Assembly (NCBI RefSeq): GCF_026151205.1 | Contig: NC_087077.1 | Span: 13,986,983-14,050,982, forward strand | Reading direction: 5' to 3' | Source of the DNA: Bolinopsis microptera | Lineage: Eukaryota > Ctenophora > Tentaculata > Lobata > Bolinopsidae | DNA: 64,000 bases | In this document: one piece after another, positions 28,201 through 40,200 of the stretch | Layout of the letters: each line of letters starts with the position of its first letter | Numbering within the stretch: the first letter of the stretch is position 1 | The notes under the pieces: generated by a model | Told to the model about the DNA's origin: nothing | What the model saw: the letters and a program-made list of their open reading frames with translations, nothing else | Database searches by the model: none | Translations under genes and position numbers: made by a program

Positions 28201-31200
28201 AGCCGGAGTATCCGAAACCTTCGCACAGATGGTAGCCCATAGCATCCATCAAGACGCCTGATACTTCTTCAAGGAGAATGCTAAGAAAGAAAACGGCATT
28301 CCAACCGGTTAGTTGCAGCCACTGCTTAAGATGCTGAGCTTTTGAAATGTAAATTCTTGAAGTCATTTTTTATTAATTGTAGGATTCATAGAATGACAAC
28401 AGGAGACATTATAATGAACTATTTCAGTGAACACGGATTCGGCGAATGACATCAGAGTTCTCCCGGCTGTGGTTAAGATTTTTAAATCATCAGTTTACAA
28501 TAATTCGCATCCTTGCCAAGGTTCGGATATAAATGGGATGGTAAACACCACTGTCTCAAAATACGTCTTTATTTCAGATCTGAGCTCTGGAGTGAGGGAA
28601 AAACGATCAGCTGGTTACGGTTTTGGGGGAGGCTACAATTTCGGTTGGAAGAGGTCCCTCACTGACTTTGATGGATTTAACTTTAATCTATCTGATATCG
28701 AGGTAACAGAAATTAAAACAGCAGAAATCAACACTTCTTCTATACTAGAGTTCCAGTTCCACCACTCTATCCAAATCAGATTAATAATGCAAATTCTCTA
28801 CTATACCTTATCTCTAGGATATTACCCTTGTAATACATATCTACAATCCGCAGCTGCTGCAAGACGTAGCGGAGAAGCTGGTAGACGGTGAGCAAGTAAT
28901 GACAGAGCACGTCGACAGTGCAGATTGTAGAACACTGGAAGTTGTGGAGAAAGATTGTGAAGCACGGTATGGAAGAGTCGGGATACTAGACCGGAACTCT
29001 GTGGTTTGATCTGATGATGGGACTCGGACATTGTTGTAAACTGTTGTAAATATGCTGTAAACTTTACCGATTCGTTTTTGTAAACTAACTTTGACATCTG
29101 TGTAAGATTTCGGGGACTTTTTTATTCACGTTTAAATTGTCAAATGAATTTATAGATGAGGTCTAGTTTTCTTATACTTTATAACTTACGATTATCTTCG
29201 CTTGATGCTTGAACTGTTTTGATTTTGGTCTTTAATTAAATAATTTTTGCATTTGCACATTTAAGACTTAAATGTGCAAAAGCAAAAAATTATATAATTT
29301 TATGTACTTATTTCACGTTAATTTATAGATGAGGTCTAGTTTTCTTATACTTTATAACTAACGATTATCTTCGCTTGATGCTGGAACTTTTTTTATTTTG
29401 GTCTTAAATGTGCAAATGCAAAAAAATTATTTAATTTTATTATTTCACTTGTTTGATTCCAAATGGGACGGAAAAATTTGAATTTGGACATTCTAAATCA
29501 TATTTAGGTAATTTTTTATCACGAACTTGTCACCGATTAATAGAAAAAGTTAACCTACCTTTAATATCTGTTTCAAACTAAGATAAAGAAATTATATCCA
29601 ACAGGAAAAAAACTTACCATCGAACTGGTACTGGATAATATTGTTGAAGATCTCGAGAAGGAAGAAGACGAGGTGGTAATTAGTATGATTTGCAAACAGG
29701 AACCATGGTGTCGAGAACGCCTGAAAAGATACGGTTAAAACACTAATACCAAATTGAAATATGGCAGTTAAATCATGTCTTCAATACGTTTTTTGTGCCA
29801 CCACACTGGTGAGAAAGAGGTTTTAAACAATAACAACCCTGCTAAAGTTTACATATTTGTACTCAAAATTCTGTAAAAGTTTCACAATCCACAGTCCACA
29901 CATTACTTTAACAAATCGTATCAGTATTTCTACCCAGCCCAATAGTGGAGCTAGTATCTGAGTATCCGCTGTTTAATAGGCAGGTAATGGGTCTACCTTT
30001 AAACCACAGAATAGTTCTGTACACTGTACTGCACATTTACATGTATTTGTTACTTGTATTATTTGCAGCCCCTGATAATGCAAGTTCTGAAGTTATCTGA
30101 GGTTACCCCTAGTTACCCCGGTTAGTTTTGTATTTTTTAAGTGCGGATTAAATGAGACGATTTCGCGAGCTCTCCAAATTTGGTAAGTACAAATATCATA
30201 TTTTCATATTTTTGACAATATATAGTAATATTTTTTTTTCGTTTTTAATACTATTGTATTGGTTTAACTCCAGTATCGGAAATTCGGATACTGATGAATC
30301 ATAAATACAAATACCAGACGCTAACACAGGGGGAGCAGGTAAATTAATTTAGCATAATTATAGAATTAGCATAATTATAGAATTACCAAATTATCATACA
30401 CTCTGGTTAGATAATAATTGATCACATGTAATAATTACAGCTGTCGTACTATGGTGCACTGTTATGTGTGTTTACCATGATGAGGCTATCTGCAATATTA
30501 GCAGCACCCCCACCATAACTAATATAATATATACTACTACGATAACTACAATTATCTTGTACGTACAAATTACAAGGTGCCCACTACCATGATGGTATGA
30601 TGTGTAGTTGGTGCGCTCGAGAGAACAGTGAACAATTAGACCCTATTCTTGGTCTTTATCAGTGATTTTATTGACACAGGTACATGGTAACTTCGAATCG
30701 TAGCTCTTTTCATCTGCTTTATAGAGATGCTGTTTGGGTTATAATGATTGTTGCTCAGTGAAATGTGGTTACCCGTATTTTCTGATCAATCATTTCGATT
30801 CTCTGGAATAATACTCCACAGCTTATAATATAGCTTGAAATATCGCTTGTAATTTCTCAACAATGTGTTCATTTTCTCCGACGAGCGTCGAACGTAATTC
30901 TTATTTTATGTTTTATCTTTCGTAAACTAACCCGACTGCAACAAAGAGATTACAAGGAAATTCATTTTTCTTTATCCTAGATTATCCATACTGTCATCAA
31001 ACTAAAATTACATTATACACAGCCAACTGATTGAAGTCTTTGAGCTGACCATGAGATTATAAGTTTGTTTGCCAGAGCAGCACCAGGTTACCAGGTTTCC
31101 AGGTTACCAGGTTTCCAGGTTACCAGGTTACACACTCTACACTGCATGAAAATACGCAAATGCCAGGCCCATTATAAGTCACAGCGAGCCAGGCAGTCTA

Positions 31201-34200
31201 TTAGTCCCACAGAACAACACTCCTGATGCAAGGATTATAATTATTTTAAAAGGTAGGGTGTACTACAGGTGTCATATGATATTTTGGTCGACTCCTTAGT
31301 CGTCGAAAGGGTGATGATACTAATCTAGCATGTTGTCGGTGTATTACCTGGGCGATCATTGATCGTCCTTTTTAGAGTTAGAGCATACGTACGCTAGCAA
31401 AAAGTAGTCAGCATAAATAATCCCGCATAATTTAGATGCTCGAAATGAACCAATGACTGGTATGTACTAGGTCACGTGACCTCTTCTCTTGCAAACAATT
31501 AGTTTACTAGCGGGAGCACACAGGATCTTAATGTTATCGATTTGACCATGTTTAAATCCTCATCGTCTTGATTGAGATTTGATAATAGTTGTGGAGTTCT
31601 CGGGTGTTTACATCGTGCGTACAACATATGAACCACTTTAGGTGAATGGTTGAAATTTTGAAGGCTTTTAATTTTTGATTTGGTTACCACAGATTGGCCA
31701 CACGTCATGGTGTTATGGTTTTACTATGTACGTTTGACAAGAACCTTACCATTTTGCACAATAATGCTTACTTGATTCGCAAGAACCGCACCGCTGTACC
31801 GCACCGGTATCCACAATATATAATAAGCTGCACAATATCCTTCCACAAAACTAGATAGTCATCACGGTGCTAATGTTATCAAATATAATGTTAGCTCCAG
31901 GTTGGTAGTTGGTCATGGCCTTGATACAGTATTTTTGTTACACGACGTTTTCTGCAGTCTCCGTAGATCGCCACAACAATCGAAATGATCGCATTGATTA
32001 ATATCTTCGGAGGCGATCAATCATCAAATATATAAAATGAGAGCTGCTTATCTGGGACCAATGTATTATGTACGGCTCATATTAGGATGATTGGCTACAT
32101 TGGGTTAGAGGCGTGAGCTAGCTTACTCTAATTGAAGAGCTAACGTTGATATACATATTAGTGTTCATTATGCAATCTCACGAACACACCTTGACCCTTG
32201 TTCAATGTCATCAGCCTGACCTTACGTCTTGCTTATCATTGGATGAAAATAATAATAGGCTTCAATATACCGTTCCAGCAATCATTTTTTAAATCATTTT
32301 ATAATTTTTTAGATGTCACAGTCAGTTAGCCAGCCGATTTTTTCTTAGCCAGCTGGTTAGAACCAGCTAACCGGCTCGAGCCTCGAGATCAGGTTACTGG
32401 GGTGTAGCTCCGTAGTTACCGGAGTGTAGCTCCGTAGTTACCGGAGTGTAGCTCCGTAGTTACCGGAGTGTAGCTCAGTAGTTACCGGAGTGTAGCTCAG
32501 TAGTTACCGAAGTGTAGCTCAGTAGTTACCGGAGTGTAGCTCCGTAGTTACCGGAGTGTAGCTCCGTAGTTACCGGAGTGTAGCTCCGTAGTTACCGGAG
32601 TGTAGCTCAGTAGTTACCGGAGTGTAGCTCAGTAGTTACCGGAGTGTAGCTCCGTAGTTACCGGAGTGTAGCTCCGTAGTTACCGGAGTGTAGCTCCGTA
32701 GTTACCGGAGTGTAGCTCAGTAGTTACCGGAGTGTAGCTCAGTAGTTACCGGAGTGTAGCTCAGTAGTTACCGAAGTGTAGCTCCGTAGTTACCGGAGTG
32801 TAGCTCCGTAGTTACCGGAGTGTAGCTACCGTAGCATCTCGAAACCAACAATTTGTTATCTGACAAACAACATGGTTTCAGATCGAACAGAAGCTGCTTG
32901 ACCCAAATGCTCGATCACTTTGATGACATCTTTGAAGGGTTTACTCAGGGGAAAGACACAGACTCCATATACCTCGACTTCGCCAAGGCGTTTGACAAAG
33001 TTGACTTGGACCTTCTCTTGTTAAAGTTAAAGAGATACGGATTTCACGGCAAACTTCTAAGCTGGATCCAGTCATTTCTCTCTGACCGTGAACAGGTTGT
33101 AGTCCTAAACGGTGTTCATTCGGACAGTGCCAGGGTTCTAAGTGGTGTCCCTCAGGGAAGTGTGTTAGGACCACTATTGTTCATTTTGTTTATTAACGAT
33201 CTAGAGCTAGCTGTTACCTCTTCTAAGGTAAGCTTCTTTGCTGACGATACTAGGGTCTCCAAACGTATCGATTGCTTTGAGGACTGTCTGCTGCTTCAGG
33301 CTGATCTGTACGGTATTCTCGACTGGTCACGCTGCAACAACATGAAGCTCCACGAACAGAAGTTTGAGCTCCTGAATCATCTCCACGATAGAAAAAGTAC
33401 CTTTTCTGAACTCCCTTTTTACGTGGAAACTCTACTTTACAAGGTCTCCAGCGAGGAAATACTACATCCCGTTGAGAACGTTAGAGAGTTATGGTATCAA
33501 GCGATCTGAACTGGTCCAAACAGATCGGTAATATGGTCAAGAAAGCTAGAAGCACACTGTCATGGGTGTTTAGTGTCTTCAAAACTCGTGATAGGACCGT
33601 AATGACTACCCTATATAAGTCTTTGGTCAGAAGCCTACTAGAGTACTGTTGTCCGCTGTGGGACCCTGTTAAGGTGACTGAGATCCAGCTTTTGGAGGGG
33701 GTCCAGCGAACATTCACCGATCGTATATGCGGTCTGGAAAATATGAACTACTGGGAGAGGCTTTCACATCTAAAGCTAATGTCACTGCAGCGCAGAAGGG
33801 AACGGTACACTATTCTGATGATGTGGAAGATCCTTCACAATGTTGTCCCCAATTGCAGCAATATAAGGTTCACAAAAACATCCAGACATGGTACCCGAGC
33901 AATCATCCCTTCCCTGTCTAGGTTGAGTTCCTCGAGCAACCAGACACTCTATGACAGCTCATTTGCTGTAAGAGGACCAAAACTGTGGAACAAAGTGCCT
34001 GATAATATTAAAGGGGGGGGTGTCATGTCCGTCTATGTCCGCCTATGTCCTGTCCTTTTTGGATTCTATGAGACAACGGACGTGTTTTTTGGGACATAGG
34101 CGGACACGGACGGACATTGGCGGACTCGGACGGACATTGGCGGACTCGGACGGACATTGGCGGACTCGGACGGACATTGGCGGACCCGGACGGACATTGG

Positions 34201-37200
34201 CAGACTTGGATGGACATTGGTGGACATTAGCGGACATTGGTGGACATTAGCAGACAAACATTTTTAGGACTGAAGAGTACTGAGGAGGATGGCTGAGAAG
34301 GATGGCTGAGGAGGATGGCTGAGGAGGATGACTGAGGAGGATGACTGAGAGGGAGGAGAAGGATCAGGAAGACCCAGGAGGAGGAGGAGGAGGAGGACCC
34401 AGAAGGATGACTCAGGAGGAGGAGGACTCAGGAGGAGGACTGAGGAGGACTGAGAAGGAGGAGGACTGAGGAGGATGGCTGAAGAGGATGGCTGAGGAGG
34501 ATGACTGAGAGGGAGGAGGAGGAGGAAGAGGAGGAAGAGGACTGAGGAGGAGGAGGAGAAGGACTGAGGAGGAGAAGGAGGACCCAGGAGGAGGAGGACC
34601 CAGGAGGAGGAGGGCCCAGGAGGAGGACCCAGGAAAAGGCCCCAGAAGGGGGAGGAGGACTGGGGAGGAGGAGAACTGTTGAGGACTGATGAGGAGGACT
34701 GAGGACGAGGAGGAAGAGTAGGAGGAGGATTGAGGAGGGGAGGAGGAAGAGGACTGGGGAGGATCAGGAAGACCCAGGAGGACCCAGGAGGAGGAGGAGG
34801 AGGAGGAGGACCCAGGAGGAGGAGGAGGACTGAGGAGGACTGAGGAGGAGGACTGACGATGACTGAGAAGGAGGAGGACTGAGGAGTACTGAGGAGGATG
34901 GCTGAGGAGGATGGCTGGGGAGGATGGCTGAGGAGGATGACTGAGGAGGATGACTGAGAGGGAGGAGGAGGAGGACTCAGGAGGAGGACTCAGAAGGAAG
35001 AGGAGGAGGACTCAGGAGGAGGACTTAGGAGAAATGAGAAGGAGGACTGAGGAGAACTGAGGAGGAGGAGGAGGAGGACTGGGGAGGAGGAGAACTGTTG
35101 AGGACTGATGAGGACTGAAGACGAGGAGGAAGAGTATGAGGAGGACTGAAGAGGGGAGGAGGAAGAGGACTGGGGAGGATCAGGAAGACCCAGGAGGACC
35201 CAGGAGGAGGACCCAGGAGGAGGAGGAGGACTGAGGAGGACTGTGGAGGAGGACTGACGATGACTGAGAAGGAGGAGGACTAAGGAGTACTGAGGAGTAC
35301 TGAGGAGGATGGCTGGGGAGGATGGCTGAGGAGGATGACTGAGGAGGATAACTGAGAGGGAAGAGGAGGAGGACTCAGGAGGAGGACTCAGAAGGAAGAG
35401 GAGGAGGACTCAGGAGGAGGACTCAGGAGGAGGACTTAGGAGAAATGAGAAGGAGGACTGAGGAGAACTGGAGGAGGAGGAGGAGGAGGAGGACTGAATA
35501 GGAGGAGGAGAAGGAGGGGGACTGGGAGAGGACTGGGGAGGAGGAGGACTGATGAGAAGGATGAGGAGGAGGACCCATGAGGAGGAGGACTGAGGACCGA
35601 GGAGGAAGAGGAGGAGGATGAAGAGGAGGAGGAGGACCCAGGAGGAGGAGGACTGAGGAGGAGGACTGAGGAGGACTAAGGAGGATGGCTGAGGAGGATT
35701 ACTGAGAGGGAAGAGGAGGAGGAGGAGGGGGACTGGGGAAGGACTGAGGAGGAGGATGGAGGACTGAGAAGAAGGATGAGGAGGAGGACTGAGGAGGACT
35801 GAGGACTGAGGAGGAAGAGGAGGAGGATGAAGAGGAGGAGGACTGGGGAGGAGGAGGACTGTTGAGGACTGATGAGGAGGACTGAGGACGAGGAGGAGGA
35901 GTAGGAGGAGGACTGAGGAGGGGAGGAGGAAGAGGACTGAGGAAGATCAGGAAGACCCAGGGGGAGGAGGAAGAGTAGGAGGAGGAAGCATCTAAATGTT
36001 ATTTCCATTTTTGTCCGTTTTTGTCCATTTTTGTCCGTTTTTGTCCGCTCTATTTTTTGTCCGTTTTGAAAATATAGGGTACCGAACGGACAAAAAACAT
36101 GATCCCCTATAACAGCAAAAATTGAACATTTTATTTAGCAATTTAGGTGTCCATTAATGTCCGCCTATGTCCGCCTATGTCCGTCTATGTCCGCCTATGT
36201 CCGCCTATGTCCGCCTATGTCCGTCTATGTCCGCCTATGTCCGCCTATGTCCTGTCCTTTTTGGATTCTATGAGACAAGCGGACATAGACGGACGTGACA
36301 CCCCCCCATTAAAGCTGAAGCTACGTTTGAGTCGTTTAAAGTTAGTTTGTCCAAGTTTATTGCTTTGATACCGGACAACCCTCCGACTTCCGGTTATAGC
36401 TGCAGCTGGTCTAATTCCCTGGTAGACTACTCGCCATCGAGGTGGTCAGAAATCTGATGACCCTTCCTGCTACGAGGATAAACACAACCAAAGTAACCAA
36501 AGTAAGAGTGTAGCTCAGTAGTTACCGTAGTGTAGCTCCGTAGTTACCGGAGTGTAGCTCCGTAGTTACCGGAGTGTAGCTCCGTAGTTACCGGAGTGTA
36601 GCTCCGTAGTTACCGGAGTGTAGCTCCGTAGTTACCGGAGTGTAGCTCAGTAGTTACCGGAGTGTAGCTCCGTAGTTACCGGAGTGTAGCTCCGTAGTTA
36701 CCGGAGTGTAGCTCCGTAGTTACCGAAGTGTAGCTCCGTAGTTACCGGAGTGTAGCTCCGTAGTTACCGGAGTGTAGCTCAGTAGTTACCGAAGTGTAGC
36801 TCCGTAGTTACCGGAGTGTAGCTCCGTAGTTACCGGAGTGTAGCTCAGTAGTTACCGAAGTGTAGCTCCGTAGTTACCGGAGTGTAGCTCCGTAGTTACC
36901 GGAGTGTAGCTCAGTAGTTACCGAAGTGTAGCTCCGTAGTTATTCTAACATTGATGACGTTAATCATAGAATTCTTGGTGGCTAACAGAGCGAAACTTCT
37001 ACCATCCTCAACATGGGATTTCAACTTAATTATTTGATAAAGGAGGATATAAATGAAGAAGAACAACTAACAAGTATACACGAAAGTGGTGGAACAAACA
37101 AAAGGCAACTTGCCACAACAGGATTTGTTTTCAAGGACCTAGTTGACGATGGCTCTATCTTGACTATCAAATTATTAACAATAGAAAAATCTAGAGTTCT

Positions 37201-40200
37201 GTTCTGTTGACGTTGTTTCAATTGTTGCAGAATGTGGGTTGGGTTCAGAGGGCAGCTTTGAATTGTATCTGTGCCTGATCACACATAACTCAGTGAGGTT
37301 AAGGATAATTTCACCCTCACTTACCCTTTGTAGCCGCTAGCTAGTTTCACGAGAAGTGAGAACATCTTCAATAATTTGATCGTTACTTATTGTCGGCACC
37401 CTCAATAGGCCCGGTTTCCTGGGTTTGTACATAATTTCCCGTTAAAATTCCAGGAGTTTAATGTTTCACAGTACATAACTGATGTCCACCGTTTAACACA
37501 ATAGTTTGTTAGCCCCGTACCTTCTGCCGGCATCGATGTTTCTATACCATACATATACACTACAACATATTATCCCCACCTACTGCCTAATTCACAGTAT
37601 CTAGTTGAGAGGTATATTTTGGTGAGATATTGTACGGATGATGATGGCAGGGGTTAACTGTTACGACGGAGGATAACTCTTTGTGATCTTGGTGACTTTG
37701 TATCTTCGCAATTCGTAACGGTTGACCAAATTCTGCACATCTGGTCGATTGTCAAGGTTACTGACTGTATGGTGAGCGCATGATTAGATTTGGCCTTTTT
37801 ATTTGGACCGTATACTTTATGACGATCCAGGCTGTAATTTCAATTAAAGTTGTTCCCATTTTGATCATATTCCACCGAAGAAAATAATTTTAATCGCGAC
37901 TTTACTAGGAGAATTGAAAATATCGTTAGTTCTTATGTATTGAAGTCCAGACGAACGATTTACAATGTTCCCAAGGCAATTTATAATCATCCATAATTTT
38001 GAAACAATTATTCATATTTCACGTAAATAATTATCCATAAATACACATAGATTATTCAAATCCATACCAGACGCACCATCTACAAGCTCACCAATTACTA
38101 GATAAATTACAGATGACAGACGACAATGTGGACTTAATTAACGCACATTGTAGAAACAATCAAATTCCAATTGTATATATTACTTATAGGTACATTTATT
38201 GTCACATCGTTAAAATTAGCCAGTAAATTTGGAGTAAACCACACGAACCCAGAAATGTCGTATCACATGTTTGCATTTTTAATTAATAACGGGTAAATTT
38301 CTGTTTTCTTTTCGGCCGATTTTCTGGTGACATTGTTTGGCAGCTCCTGTGACATTGCGTGAAGTTATACCAGTTATCAGTTATCAGTTACCAGTTATCA
38401 GTTACCAGTTATCAGTTACCAGTTATCAGTTACCAGTTACCAGTTACCAGTTACCATGTTTTGTTGAAAGTAGGGACGCACTTTAGGTGATCCGAACTAG
38501 TTTAATCAATCAATCATTCTACAGTGCTTTATCAGTTATTTATAGTTGTTTATTAGGCTTTAATTAGTAACGGGTTGGAAATACAAGTTAACACTCTTGA
38601 TAACCACGTGACATGAATAATTAAGGTGATCTATAAATGGTATAAACTAGTTGGTGATATGAATGGGTCCCCATAGACTGTGGTATGTGATAAGATAACT
38701 TTGTTAGTCATATTAACCTTACCATATTATTTATTAACCTTACCATATTATTTATTAACCTTACCATATTATTTATTAACCTTACCATATTAACCTTACC
38801 ATATTAACCTTACCATATTAACCTTACCATATTATTTATTAACCTTACCATATTAACCTTACCATATTAACCTTACCATATTATTTATTAACCTTACCAT
38901 ATTAACCTTACCATATTAACCTTACCATATTTCCAATATAAGAGGCACTAAAGAATGGTCTAGACTCCTGACTAAAGAACATCGTAGAACGTTATAGTCA
39001 GGCGTTAAGTATTTTCTCACAATTCATTCAAAACTTGCAGCTCCCAGCTTCCTTTAATATAAATATGATAATTAGATACAGAAGATTAAATCGTGTAACA
39101 GTGCAATACTGATAATTGATATGTATACAATAAACACATGCTTGCTACACATTATAAAACATATACATATTGCAAAATCGTATCTGTTTATGGTAATTAT
39201 AACTCATTACCCTAATTATCCTCTAATTACAGCTGAAAGCGGTAGAATGACCCTGAAGAGCGTGGAGGAAGTACAAAGGTCTGAGTCACAAGACACCGGC
39301 TCTCCAGATGGTGACACGGTCGGGGACATTCTGCCAGCCCTGCCTTCTGCGAACAACAACAAGGGACGTAGAGGTAGGTTCACGACACTTTCCAATGTTT
39401 TACCCTTTAGCGACCCATACGTTTCCGTGCGTTAAGTATGAGTTAACTGTGCCTTAAAGCGACCATCGACGGATAACCAAGGACCAATCTCAAGATTCTG
39501 ATGCACAAGGAATTTGGGCAGGAGGGTAAGACCCGATCATTAAATAGCTAGAGTGAGCATATGAAATCAATCACGTGCACAAACACGTGCCACTGTCCAG
39601 GTAGCGTACTACGCCGGATAAGTATGGGGACGATAGGACTGTTCCAGCCGAAACAGGCCACACAGGAGGAGGAGCCCCTGATCAACCTCAGAGACGTTTC
39701 CAGGGCCAGGAACAGAGTCCAGGACTACATTCATCAAACACAGATACTGAGTTCCAGTAATCTGTGCTCCATGTTAAAGGTATGTACATACCTACCTACA
39801 CTATGTAGTATGTAGGAGTCAGTGAAATGTAGTGAGTATGTAGGAGTCAGTAAAATCTCCTAAACTCACCTTTAATCTGAAACACCAATCAGTCGATCTG
39901 TGTTCGAAGATCCAACATTTTCCATATCAAAAGATGCAAAAATGGAAGGGTTGAAAAACTTAAATAACATCTACTTTAACATCTACTTTAGGTGAAGGTA
40001 TTGTTCAAAGCGGAGAACTTCCAAAAGTCGGGCAGCTACAAAATAAGGGGAGTGCTGAACCACATCATTTACCAGCGTGAACAGAGACTACAGAAACGAG
40101 TAAAGGCCCGGAGAAGTAGCCTCCCTCAGACAGTAAGATTTTTCAGTATAAGTATAATAATTCAAAGTAAACCATTTTATTGCAATGAATTTGGACATGT

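Larger units (their letters stand above)
9641..29100 (+). repeat. Tandem gene array, about nine repeat units of 1.4-2.9 kb
   Basis: Successive copies of one six-exon gene and its spacer. Distances between successive start codons are 2474, 2765, 2911, 2765, 2436, 2407 and 1424 bp. Length differences are explained by a 319 bp internal duplication (three units), a 146 bp insertion (one unit) and a deletion removing exon 4 (two units). Units 2-5 are almost identical over exons, introns and spacers, implying recent expansion or gene conversion. Units at the right end are older or decayed. The whole array lies antisense in HID1 intron 14. Confidence 0.95.
36942..39246. other. Noncoding flank of the PLP-enzyme gene
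   Basis: AT-rich. Contains two minisatellites (38371-38455 and 38711-38931). The open frame 37013-37210 shows no domain and no splice context I trust. The last part must include the promoter and 5-prime end of the gene starting at 39247. Confidence 0.5.

Noticed and set aside
34020..36008. Several open frames in the polypurine element (Ser/Pro-rich or TDIGG repeats)
   Set aside because: Open in many frames because of repeat composition; no domain or splice evidence.
32398..36941. CRISPR-like look of the 22 bp repeats
   Set aside because: Units are contiguous with no unique spacers, in a eukaryotic genome; this is a minisatellite.
37013..37221. 65-codon plus and 63-codon minus frames
   Set aside because: Both strands open, no recognisable domain, no reliable splice context.
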